From Lytechinus variegatus (lineage: Eukaryota > Echinodermata > Echinoidea > Temnopleuroida > Toxopneustidae): DNA of 64,000 nt. Positions within the stretch are counted from its first letter, which is position 1. Each line of letters opens with the position of its first letter. Positions 1 through 10,610 of this stretch are shown here, piece after piece. The DNA is taken from NCBI RefSeq assembly GCF_018143015.1, contig NC_054752.1:3596001-3660000 (forward strand). The letters are read 5' to 3'. A model generated the notes under the pieces. It was not told where the DNA came from. It worked only from the letters and a program-made list of their open reading frames with translations, and ran no database searches. Both the position numbers and the translations under genes were made by a program.

Positions 1-1060
1 ACCGTTCCCTCAAAAACCAATCATTGTCTGGCCTAGATCCCAAGACACCGTTCTCATTTTTTTTTCAATTTCTTTCCTTTCATTAATTATGAGCGACTTC
101 CTCTCCAAATGTGCTTATCTTGGCACACGTTGAGATGCCCACTGATTAAGGCCTACTGTTTGTGATTTCCAAAAGGCAACGAAATAAAGAGCTTAAACAA
201 AAAATGAGTTTGATGCCATTTTTATCAATGATTTCAATCCATTTGTTCACGTACATGTACGTAGATGATGGCTTCAGGCTTGGATATGACTTAGGTTGCC
301 ACTAGCGAACTTTAACTTTTGAGCTTACACTTTCAGTTTAACTGTATAAAGTTCGGCACTAACAAAAAATGTATTTTCACATTTTTGTCAATCAATCTTA
401 CAACCAACCTAAGTAATGAATTCACAAACAGCAACAGAGAAAATATCTTATTTCAATACAAACAATTCAGATGTTTGATTTCAATACATTCATAATTCAT
501 TAATATTTGAATATTCACCGACAGTCACTGAAGCCTGGAAGAAGACCACACCTCTATCAGTGTTACATTCTTTTTGGTTTCTAGAATTGCTCTAAAGAAT
601 GTGGGTCAGTCGGGGTATAATGTAAAAGGCATGGATGTGTTTGACATCACAAGCTGTACAGAACTTCTGAGTGACTCGCATTTTCTTTTTGTGTTGTTGT
701 TGTTGGATAGACTTCTATTTTCTATGATACAAGTACATGCACCCACATCATTTTGTCCAGTTGAACTCTATTAAACTCGTACTAGGAACCACAAATAGCC
801 TATATACAAGTAGAAATCAAGCTCTTACTAAAAATACAAATACGCCCTACTACATGTATTTCAACCTATTTAGGAATAAAACATGCACAGCACTTTGAAG
901 AAGCACTCATATTCTCAAATGGGGAGATTATTGTGTCACAAATCAATGGTACGATATTATCAAAGTTATAAGGTTTGATACTGTTGTATCAAATAAATGT
1001 CTTTCAGGAAACTGATATGATTAATATTAACAATGTGAGGTGATGATTATATCGTTGCCT
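1..1060. other. AT-rich intergenic DNA
   Basis: No gene, long repeat or structured element could be recognised. Palindromic TACATGTA words are frequent here and throughout the window. Confidence 0.6.
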
Positions 1061-1064
1061 ATCG

Positions 1065-1255
1065 ATTCATAGGTGCACTACCTGGCTTTAGCTCCAGCTG
1101 CTAAAGGCAATTAGTCCATTTGACAGGAATTTTTCATGCTGGGTACCAATGTGGATCAATTAACACCATGGCTGGGATTTGAACCATGACCCTCTTTTTA
1201 AAGAGTTAAAACCAAAACACAACGTACCACAATGTGACACTGAAAACAAGTGAAC
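1065..1255 (-). mobile_element. Degraded tRNA-derived SINE
   Basis: On the minus strand it has the B-box-like GGTTCAAATCCCAGCCATGG and a TGATCCACATTGGTACCC stretch as in the young SINE copies. The tail and A box are worn. Confidence 0.55.
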
Positions 1256-1539
1256 GTGGTTAATCTTGATTTTACCTCAATCCATGCAGTGAATTTGAGT
1301 CACAAACTATAAAAAAACATTATTTTTAATATGGGCCTAACTCTGAAGCAGCAAATTAAAAAGTTCACATCAGTTTGTGCATTTTAATGGGCTGATTCAT
1401 AGTATAAAAGCTTAAAAAATTAAGTGTTACTCATAAAACCACAAGAAAAGACAAAACTTTGGTAATGATGCATGCATGTCCTGTACATGTACAACCTAAA
1501 GAGAAAAATCAATAGAGCCCTGACCAGTTTCATCATCGG

Positions 1540-1830
1540 GAGGGGGGGGGGTTGGTGGGTGTTGCCCCTTGAGGCACAAATATATTAAACCACCACAGCG
1601 CTGCATTCACTGTAAAACATGTTGCAGTACAGGGGAAAAAATACACGGGGGCTCGGGGCGATTTTGCCCCCGAAATGCCCTAAAGAGCCCTGGAAAACTA
1701 AAATGGAGCCCCTGAAATTCACATAGGGTCCAATGTAAACTTTAACACAAATTACAATGTAGGATATTTGGGGTAGTGAGCTCAAAAATAGCCCTGGAAA
1801 AAATTTTTTTCCCTGTTGCAGTACAAATTA
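1540..1830. repeat. Poly-G run and fold-back repeat
   Basis: After a GGGGGGGGG run, TGTTGCAGTACAGGGGAAAA at 1620 is mirrored by TTTTTCCCTGTTGCAGTAC at 1806, and GGGGGCTCGGGGCG and TTTTGCCCCCG pair inside. The element is about 200 bp. Confidence 0.55.
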
Positions 1831-2059
1831 ATTTTGATTGCCCTCCTCAGGCTCCCTTTTAATGTGCATTTGAAACCATTTCACCCCAATATCTATTTTC
1901 TGGCCCATCTATTTGAAAAAAAAAATATATATCTCCTGTTTTTCTTCCCATAGATGTTTAAGTGCACCTACGTACCTTGAAAGCAGGGAAGTGATCCCAC
2001 TTTCCTATATCTAAAGTTCCATTCTCTAAAATAATAAGGCACATATTCCCTTCTTCATT

Positions 2060-2312
2060 TTTTTTCTCTATTCTTCTTTTACTTCCACTCCATCTCATCC
2101 TCCTCCTTTGATCTCTTTCAACCTCCTTATCATCCCCATCATCCCCATTCTTCTCCATCCTCCTCCTTCTTCACATCCTCCTCTGTCTCTTTCTTCTTTT
2201 TATCTCTTTCCTCCTCCTCCTCCTCCGCCTCCCCATCCACCTCCTCCTCCTTCTTTCATCTCTTTCCTCCTCCTATTTTCCCTTCTCCTCTTCTTCCTTC
2301 TTCTTTCTTTAT

Positions 2313-2345
<33 letters not shown>

Positions 2346-2495
2346 TTCTTCTTCTTCTCCTTCTTCTTCTTCTTCTCCTTCATCTTCTTCTTGTTGTTGT
2401 TGTTCTTCTTCTTTTTGTTCTCCTCTTATTCCTCCATCTTCCTTCAAAATTCTCCTCCACCTCGTCTTTCTCCTCCTTCTTCTCCCTCTTCGTAC
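2060..2495. repeat. Polypyrimidine tract (TCC/TTC/TTTC)n
   Basis: Over 400 bp with almost only C and T on the plus strand, grading from TCC to TTTC to TTC units. Long Leu/Pro/Ser or Glu/Lys/Arg open frames on the two strands are by-products. Such tracts can form triplex DNA. Confidence 0.93.
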
Positions 2496-2499
2496 GCAT

Positions 2500-3590
2500 T
2501 TTTTTTCAAAATAATGATTTAGCATGTAGATCTATCACAAATTTAACTCAAATACTAGTGGTAAATACCCTGTACTGTAATTAATTTTATGCAGTAGGCC
2601 TATATTTAATCAAAACACATAGATGCAATTATACTTTATAATCTGTATTTTTTGTACTACATGTATTCACTTAATGTTACTACATGTACTTTTGCAACAT
2701 ATATATATTTTCATTACAATATTTAAAAAATTATTTTCTTTCTGTCTAGTTTTACATAAGGAAAAATGCTTTTTTTAAAAAGAAACTGTTTGATTTGAAT
2801 TTGATTGACTGATACAGGGCGATAGCAATGGAATATTCTTTTGGATGGATTATACAAAATAGATTGTATTCGTTTGCCATTTTTTGTAATTGTATTCTAT
2901 TCAGCTGTGATAGTCGCACCCGCCTCGCCCAGGCACAGACCAGGCGGGTTGTAGCCGAAACATACCGAGTGTCGCAATCTCAAACTCGCGACATGTTTTC
3001 ACAGAATTTAGCTCATAGAAAATGTCAATACTCACATTTTGTCCGGTCTGTCAGGTATATTCCAAAAAATTATTCCGTAGATAAGATATTCCTTTACCGT
3101 TCGAGAAGCAAAATCGTGCAGATGGTAGTTTACCTTGGTGCAGTAAAGAGATAGGGGCCGCCTTGCTAACACGAAATCTCAATGCAAGTGATTATTGACT
3201 TGATTCGTTTAAGGTTTTGCCCGGCCCGCCGCGTACGTACATAATAGCAGCATGCAGAGTTACAGTGGCATGTAGTACGTGTAGTGTAGGGGTATACGGT
3301 CCGGTGAAGTAGCGGGGGCGGGGCAAAATTATTTGAGTCAGCTGGGGTTGTTGACGATCATTTCGACCCCTCCCTAGCTTCAAGGCAAGGGAGCCGGAAG
3401 CGGGCCTTCAGTTACCCCCCCCCCAAAAAAAAAAATGAAAAAAATCACTATGAAGCCGCTTTACTTGTCGCTTGTTTTCTCTCGCAGAGGATCTCACAAT
3501 AATTATTGTGCTCACTTCAAGATTTGCCCCCGTCCCCAGGCACTAGAAAAGTGAGAAAAGTGTTGTTTTATGGGCGCCATACCCACCCCC
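2500..3590. other. Intergenic DNA without recognised genes
   Basis: AT-rich to 2900, then a CpG-richer part (2910-3380). A 108-codon open frame at 2828 has no recognisable domain. Nothing further supported. Confidence 0.5.
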
Positions 3591-3594
3591 CGCT

Positions 3595-3945
3595 CTGATT
3601 AATTGAAATGTTTGAACCGAAACACTTGTGCCAACCTTGTGGGGTTTAATCTTGCACCCTAAGTGAAAAAAGGGTGCAGAAACGCACCTTTATTGGACCT
3701 TTATAGTATTAATGGCACAAAGAAATGTTTGAACCTGCCATAAAAGGTGCAAATTTAAACCTTTATTACATGGTTCATTTCTGCACCCCATAGGGTGATT
3801 GATATAGATAATTGCACCCTTAAAGGTGCACAAAATGAGCATAATTGCATTCATTAGCACCCTTTGGGATGCTGTTATTGTGGGCCCTACCCCTAAAAAC
3901 GGCCTTTAGGGTTCAAATCTGAACCCTATTCTTAGTGTGTGTATA
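3595..3945. repeat. AAAGGTGCA / TGCACCC repeat block
   Basis: AAAGGTGCA or its inverse TGCACC(C) appears at least eight times, along with TTTGAACC and GGGTTCAAAT edges at the two ends (3610 and 3910), suggesting a fold-back element of about 330 bp. Confidence 0.5.
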
Positions 3946-4345
3946 GAGACGTATACCAGAGTGGATAACGACTCGGATAACAATCTTGAAAAGAACGATC
4001 AGGCTAATAATTATTACTACATTTTGTATATAGGCCCTAGTTAGAAATTTAAAAAGTTTAGTCATATCATGGACCTATGGTCATATCAAAACCATAATTC
4101 TGGATTATCTTACAATCTCTCTCAAATTTATGTTTCGATTAAAGAGGCAAATTTTGGCTAGGTTGGTTCGCTCAATCGCAAGAGAAAGTGCCCCCCCCCC
4201 GTACCTCACCCTGAACCCCATAAAATTTTATTATATGTTTTATATATTTTTTTACTAATTAGTAATTGCACATTATTCTTCAGCTTTTAATTACAGAAAC
4301 GATCTCGTTTTCATTATCATCCTTGTTAAAAAAGAATCACTGTTA

Positions 4346-4560
4346 CCATACAGGGTGGTGTGGTCCAGTGGTTAGAGCATTGGACTCATAATCGCAAGGT
4401 TGTGAGTTCGAATCCCAACTCTGCCATTGTCTCCACTTTGATAAAAAGGCCCGAGAGTTATATCTGTCGTCTATAACTTCAGCCGCTATGACTGATTAAC
4501 CTAGACGTAATGTTTAATTAATTGGTAATTGGTTATATACCAGCTTGGCGTTTACCAGCA
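4346..4560 (+). mobile_element. tRNA-derived SINE
   Basis: A tRNA-like head with A box TGGTCCAGTGGTTAGAGC, a CAT triplet in the anticodon position and B box GAGTTCGAATCCCAAC. The acceptor arms do not pair and a non-tRNA body follows, so it is a SINE and not a tRNA gene. Confidence 0.72.
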
Positions 4561-5725
4561 GAAATGCTGTTCTGCCGAGTTCCTACGGGAGTTACCACAA
4601 ACAGAAACAGAAACCATTAAGTAGCGAAGAAATGAAAAGGGAAAGCCACAAAAGAAAATGAAAAGACAACATAGGGAAAGCAAGAAATAATAATAGCCAA
4701 TTTTTATAAAGAAATGGGAAGAGAAGACACGGGCCACATGCGGGGGGATCATTTTAGAAATCATAGGGGGGATATGATCAGGATCTAGTAAAATACCATA
4801 AATAAAAAATTATCACGATCCTCGGGAAAATTGGAAAAAAAAATGAAATGAGGATTAAAATAAATGAAAACAAAAGAAACAAAAAATTGTTGGCAATCGG
4901 ATGTCATTACCAGTGGCAGTTATCGAAGGAGGGGGGTGTCATGGTGACAAAATGTAGATATTTAAAGAAAGATGTATTCATTCATTTTCCTTCAATCAAG
5001 TACAACAAAATTAATGTTACGAATTCAAATATTTACAGAATTTTCTGACAAACAAACGAACAGTAATAGACATAAATATTTAGTAACAAAATCAGGGGCT
5101 GAATAAAAAAGGAGCAATATATTATTAAACAAGAATGAAAATCTTATGCGAGTAACAAAGCTGCAGTAAAAGTGGGGATGCTTGCATGGGAACTAGAATT
5201 CAACATTTCTTTTTTTATTTCTTTTACTTTCATCTTTCTCATTGACGTTAATATTCACATAGAAAAGCAGCAACAATAATGCTTAACTATTAAATCATAA
5301 ACAGCTGAGAAGTATACAATAACATATGATACAATCAGTCGAGTAAAAAGGCAAAAGCTTCATTTATGTCTAAGAAATATCATGGGACCTATAAAAACAA
5401 GCTTGTCAAAACTGCAGGCCCCAGTGAGATTGTGGGTAATTGTGGAAGACGGATAATTTATTAACTTAAATAGTATACAAATTTGAATTTTTATTTTCAC
5501 TTTTTCCATATAAGCTTTTTTTACACCATATTTTGGTATACCATGATGAAAAACCAGCATAAAAAAATTGGTGGCAATTGGTCTATGAGGCCCCAAGATA
5601 TGACCTTATGAATACATAATTAGCCCCATTAAACTTGAAGTCAGTGTATTCAGGAGCCAGGCCAATAATGCATTGACTTCAATGGGACTAATTTTGTATT
5701 CATCTCTTCGGTATACTCTATACAC
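4560..5725. other. AT-rich intergenic DNA
   Basis: No gene or structured repeat recognised. A short direct/inverse phrase (CAATGGGACTAATT and AATTAGCCCCATT) lies at 5615-5700. Confidence 0.5.
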
Positions 5726-5726
5726 C

Positions 5727-5990
5727 ATTAGCGGATCCAGGGGGGGGGCACAGCCGGCCCGTGCCCCCCCCCCCCTTGAGAGGCACAAAATGCCGTTAAA
5801 ACAGAAATGTACCGTTCCCCTTTCAAAAGAGAAGATCTTTGTCTTTCTTTTTTTTTTCTTGCCAATTTTTTTCGTGGACGAAATCCCATTGATTTAGGTT
5901 CAAACCATTTTTTTTTGCTTATCAATTTATGATAATAATGATAATAATAATAAAAATAATAATAATAATTATTATTATTTTGTCTGAAAT
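5727..5990. repeat. Poly-G/poly-C element and (AAT)n
   Basis: GCGGATCCAGGGGGGGGGC at 5731 pairs with GTGCCCCCCCCCCCC at 5761. The downstream phrase GGCACAAAATGCCGTTAAAA recurs at 21681, so this is one family. An AAT/ATT palindromic microsatellite follows at 5930-5980. Confidence 0.65.
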
Positions 5991-6279
5991 AAGGGGCTTA
6001 TACTGAGGAAAATGTGAGAACAGATTAGTCAATGAAAAAAAAAATATGAAGGTTGTGAACTGCTGCTATAAGGCGTGTACCTATATGTACATAAACTGTA
6101 AAAACGCTCTTTGAAATTTTTAACTCCCAGGAATTTCTTAATTATTTTTTTTGGGACAAATTCAAAAAATTTCAGAGTATTTTTCCATAGTAATTTTTAA
6201 AAAAAAAAAAAGCTTGGAAATGGTCTAAAACGTGTAAAAAACACTATAGGGGATTTTTTTTTAAATTATACTTTTTTGT

Positions 6280-6375
6280 ACCCCAAAATAGACCTTTATG
6301 TACCTGTCTATTTTAGGGTACATAAAGGTCTATTTTTGGGTACATAATGGTCTAATTTAGGGTACATGTCTATTT
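6280..6375. repeat. Short repeat of TAGGGTACATAAAGGTCTA
   Basis: Four degenerate units of about 20-25 bp with an initial inverted copy (CCCCAAAATAGACCTTTATG). It leads straight into the telomere-like tract. Confidence 0.7.
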
Positions 6376-6380
6376 TGGGA

Positions 6381-6550
6381 TTTGGGTTAGGGTTTAGGGT
6401 TAGGGGTTAGGGTTATAGGGTTAAAAGTAAGGGATAGGGGTAGGGTTAGGGTTAAGAGTAAGGGGTAGGGGTTGGGGTTAGGGTTTAGATTTAGGGGTTA
6501 GGGTTTAGGGTTAGGTTAGGTTAGGGGGTTAGGGTTTGGGTTAGGGTTGG
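6381..6550. repeat. Interstitial telomere-like (TTAGGG)n tract
   Basis: About 170 bp of TTAGGG and near variants (TTTAGGG, TTAGGGG, TAGGGGTAGGG). All units run in the same direction. The degeneracy indicates an old tract. Confidence 0.85.
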
Positions 6551-6659
6551 GCTTGTTCCCAGGAATGAAAGTTTTGAGTTAATAACTTAAACTTTGTGTA
6601 TGGGTAGTACACCTTTAATAAAGTCGATCCCAAAAATTTTGGACCTTAAGCACATTGTT

Positions 6660-6830
6660 TAAGCCCGTCACTCTAACAACTACTGCTTAAAACTTTTAAC
6701 TACTGTTTAAACTCTTAAAACAACTGTTCAAACTTTCTAAACAACTGTTTAAACCTTTTTAATCAAGTTGTTCAAAAATTTAAAACAATTACGAAAAAGT
6801 TTGAACTTGTTAGATTGACAGGCTTAATGT
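6660..6830. repeat. AACTGTTTAAAC-type short repeat
   Basis: About six loose copies of AACTACTGTTTAAAC / AACAACTGTTCAAAC in 120 bp, then an inverted copy (AAGTTTGAACTTG). Confidence 0.55.
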
Positions 6831-6939
6831 GTCCCATCCCCTGGGAGTGATTGGAGGTGAATTAATAGGGAAAACACCTCAGGAGATGGAAGGAGACGGA
6901 AGAGGGGGGGGGGGGGGCATGATAGGGGGAAAAGCGGGG

Positions 6940-7540
6940 ATGGAGAAGGAACGAAGGAGATGTCTTGAGTATGGGAGGAGCGAGCAGGGATGGAAACAAG
7001 AAGTACACCAGGGGAGGGAGAGAGAAGGGAGGATGACCGGGGGGGGGGGGGGTAACAGGGTAAATTTATAGAACATGCATGGGATCAGTGAGTGAAGTAC
7101 TAAGTGGGAGCAGGTATGAAAACGAAGGGAGAGAGAAGGGAGGATGACAGGGGGTAACTGCCTTTAAAGAGCATGCATTGTAACAGGGAGTGGAGGGGCT
7201 GGGAGCTGGTGGGTGTTTCATAAAGCTGTTGGTAAGTTAAGCGCGACTTTAAGAACGACTGGTGATCCTTTCTTACGCACTAAACCACCGTCAATGGTGT
7301 ATACCATTTACCAAAAGAAAGGATCACCAGTCGTTCTTAAAGTCGCTCTTATCTTACGAACAGCTTTATGAAACACCCACCAGGTATGGAAACGAGAAGT
7401 TCACCAGGGGAAGGGAGATGAGAGAGGGGAGGATGACAGGGGGTAACTGTCTTTATTGAGCATGCATTGGAACAGGGAGTGGAGAAAGGGGAGGGGAGCA
7501 GGTTTGGAAACAAAAAGTCCGTATACAGAGGAGGGGAGGA
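6940..7540. repeat. GA-rich tandem array, three units
   Basis: Units of about 130 bp share GGGAGAGAGAAGGGAGGATG, ACAGGGGGTAACTG and GAGCATGCATTG. They start near 6990, 7100 and 7385. A palindromic MITE splits the second from the third. Confidence 0.75.
7207..7383. mobile_element. Palindromic MITE inside the GA-rich array
   Basis: TGGGTGTTTCATAAAGCTGT is mirrored by ACAGCTTTATGAAACACCCA, and the arms AAGAACGACTGGTGATCCTT and AAGGATCACCAGTCGTTCTT are perfect partners. Nearly the whole 175 bp is stem. Confidence 0.88.
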
Positions 7541-7557
7541 AGGGAGGGTGAGAGGGG

Positions 7558-8181
7558 ACACCCCTTTCATATTGCCCTTTTCATTTTTCACCGGCGAACT
7601 TCTCCGCCTCGCATTCCTCACTTCACCGGTGAAGAAAAAAATGTACCCTTTCGCACTGACATTTCTTCCCCGGCGAAAGTCAACGGGCGATTGCAGAGCA
7701 AAACGAAAGAAAATTGTAAACATTACTTCTTACCTTTTACAAAAAGGTATCAAAAAAATAATTACAACATATTTTGGAAGTATTACGAGAAAAACAAACA
7801 ATATCACCTTGTTTTTATATTTTAGCGCATTTTATACATGTAAAAAGTGCTTTTAAATAAATATTGTTAGTAAAAAAAAATTTTTCGAGGGTATATACTT
7901 GGCCATAGCATTCAGCTGAGCTTGCAATTTATCGCGCGCGGAATCTCGGTGCAGGGGTCTTTGGGAGAGAAAAAAATTGACCTCTGACGTCATTAAAGAG
8001 GAGAAGTTCTCCGGTTTGCTTTCATACTGGCTGTTTCACCGGTGAAGTTCTCCACCTCTAGAGGTGGAGAAGTTCACCGGCGAACTTCACCGGTGAAGTT
8101 CTCCTGTGTACCTTTCATACTGGACACTTTCCCCTTCGCTGGCGAACTTCGCCGGTGAAAAGCGCAATATGAAAGGGGTAT
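7558..8181. mobile_element. Inverted-repeat element rich in CACCGGTGAA
   Basis: The left end CCCCTTTCATATTGCCC (7560) is mirrored by GCGCAATATGAAAGGGGTA. TTCACCGGCGAACTTC, CACCGGTGAAGTTCTCC and their inverses occur about ten times, clustered at 7590-7690 and 8030-8160. Confidence 0.72.
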
Positions 8182-8209
8182 TAGAGTCTGCATGGGATCA
8201 GTGAGTCAT

Positions 8210-9540
8210 TAAATGGGGGGGGGGGGGGGGCATACGCGTATGCGTATGAAGTGGCGTAGCTAGGATTGTTTTTCTTGGGGGCATTGAGGGTCCTTGCTTT
8301 TTCATGGGGGGGGGGCAACATTTTTTCTGTGGGTGCATGTGTCACAGGGGTGGATCACAGATTTCGTCAATAGGGGGTAGGGCCCGAAATTATTTCCCCC
8401 GATCGCGGCGGCTCAAAAATGATTTTTGTTTGTTTGAAGGGGTAGTCCTCACGGTCACTTTTAAGATCTATTCTTATAAAACAATATGAATATGAAATAA
8501 TCACATAAGCATAAGCCCTATATAAAACGTGCGAGCGCGAAGCGAGAGCCAATTTTGTTTGAACTATCATTTTGGGCTGAAAATTTAACATTCTGATGGG
8601 CAATGTTTGTGATCCTGAACAAGATGTGTATTTTACAACGAACGCCAAGCGCGAGCAAATATTTCTAATAAACGTTCTGGCCTTAATATCGAAAAGGGAC
8701 CAGTTAAAGACTGTTTGCAGTTACCCATGAAGACGATACATATTTCAACAATTAATAATGCGAGCGCGAATCGCGGCGAGCTGAAAATTTTGGACACTAT
8801 TCATGTTTGGAAATCATGAATAGGATATGTAATTGGGTATGTTCCTACATTAATAATGCAAGCGGGAAGCGCGAGCAGAAAATATTCTGATCTGAAACTA
8901 GATAATTTAAGAACTGCCCATATCAATAAACATGCCTGTTTAGATTTGACCTAGAATCTGGGCATTCTGTATATATTTTTCTTAATCATGAAGATCAATA
9001 ATGCCAGCTCGAAGTCCGAGCTGAAAACATTGATATTTCGATCTGTAAAAGGGTCATTTTAAGCACTGTGTAAGAAAATTGTGAAGTGGATGTGTATACT
9101 AACAAATAATGAGAGTGCGAAGTGCGAGCTGATATTTTTTAATCATCATTTTGACAGGGACATTTTAAGGACATTTTGCAATCATATGTGAAAATGATGA
9201 CTATCATCCTATTATTCCTAAGCGCGAGATGAAACTTGTCGATATTCCATTGTGAAAACGGCCAATTTAGTTATTTTGAACTCAGGAAAATTTTATTTTC
9301 TTATTTATCCAATATTCTTAAGGAGAGCGTGGATTTGTTAATATGAAGGCTTGAAACTGGACATTTTCAGCATTTTGTAATGATCATGAATAAGACGCAT
9401 GGGTATATAGATCTTAAACAATAATGCGAGCGCAAATCGCGAGCCGATTTTTTTTTAAAATCAACTGTAATGAAAGGGGGACTTTAAGTAGGAATCTAGT
9501 CGACCAAAAAAGAATGGAAAGAAAAGTGCAATAAAAACAG
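8210..9540. repeat. Array of GCGAGCGCGAAGCGCGAGC modules
   Basis: After poly-G runs and a GTGGCGTAGCTAGGAT edge (8252), about eight AT-rich units of 100-150 bp each begin with AATAATGCGAGCGCGAA and a CGCGAGCTGAAAAT-like segment (near 8525, 8645, 8755, 8855, 8995, 9105, 9220 and 9418). Unit ends mention GGACATTTTAAG and ATCATGAA phrases. No coding frame persists. Confidence 0.72.
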
Positions 9541-9749
9541 TTTGCATAGGCCTCCTCTGAATGTCTTATCTCGAAGCTTGGAGTCTTTGTGGGACCCTCA
9601 CAGCGATGACGTCGACGTACCGTCCTCTCAAGGCGCTAATATCAAATTAGGGGTAAGGGACTCAGCTGGATTTCTCAAAAGTCAATTACTAATGGATATG
9701 AATTTGTTTATAGATGCAATGCTTTGAATATTAAGGTCAGCATATATCC

Positions 9750-9935
9750 CCAATCATAGGCAGCGGAAGAAGGGGGGGGGGTCCTGTTCCCCCTAAATTG
9801 AGGTGGACTCCCCCCCAACAAAAAAAAATTGTCCCCCCTAAAATTTTGGTTGATATACTTTTTTTTTTTGCTTGTCAAATTTTCTACCTGCATGTGTCCA
9901 TCCCAATATTTCAGGTGGACCCACCTAAATTTGTT
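9750..9935. repeat. Poly-G/poly-C repeat piece
   Basis: GCAGCGGAAGAAGGGGGGGGG followed by CCCCCTAAA and TTTGCTTGTCAAATTT phrases. Same general make-up as 13852-13990 and 41627-41880. Confidence 0.55.
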
Positions 9936-10036
9936 GGCTTCCGTCGCCAATGTCCCTAATGCTCCTCCCCTCTCCAGGCGATAAAAGCCAAGTGTTGTGG
10001 GATTTAAAATTATAGTACTATCTTACCGTGTTTCCT

Positions 10037-10492
10037 ATAAGCCAGTTCGTAGTTCCTCTCTGCGCATGATCAAAAGATTCTACGCATGATCAGAGGAAGA
10101 TCATTTGTACTAAAGTGACATGGTGGTTTAAAATCTAATGAGATAAGCACCAAGTTTGATGTCTTGATTATTCATATATTCTTTTGAATTGTCGTTTTCA
10201 TTTACATCCACAAAAAAACAACAATGCGTCCACGAACGACTGGTATTTCACAGTTTGCCAAATACATTGTGCAACATACTATGATATCCTTTCAAAATAG
10301 GAATGCACCAAATACCTTCATAAAGTGTTCATTGGTGTGCTATTCTAGTCACCTGGTCTATTAAATTTATTCATCCTGCTATGTAAGGCAAGCTTACGTA
10401 ATATCTTGCTTTGAAATCTGCCTATCATAATGAAAGAAATGAAAGGTCATTTGACCAAAATTGTCCATGAAGAAAATACGAACTGGTCTATT
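10037..10492. mobile_element. MITE with CCAGTTCGTAGTT ends, copy 1
   Basis: ATAAGCCAGTTCGTAGTTCC at the left pairs with ATACGAACTGGTCTATT at the right. The body is shared with 36555-37009 and 55594-56379. The small open frame of copies 2 and 3 is cut by a stop here. Confidence 0.85.
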
Positions 10493-10610
10493 CTATTAGT
10501 AATCAAATATTTATTTGCCTGTAATAACAATAATCAAAGTTTAGGTATTGACGTTTTTGCTCCACTTTTTGTCATAGTTGATATTCTTCATAGGCCCTGG
10601 TACTTTTATC

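Noticed and set aside
2108-2584. 158-codon open frame rich in Leu, Pro and Ser
   Set aside because: It is the reading of a polypyrimidine microsatellite; the complementary strand is equally open. No domain.
2828-3154. 108-codon open frame in the left intergenic part
   Set aside because: No start context, domain or partner exon could be found.
4346-4425. Possible tRNA-Met gene
   Set aside because: A and B boxes are present, but the acceptor arms do not pair and a SINE body follows.
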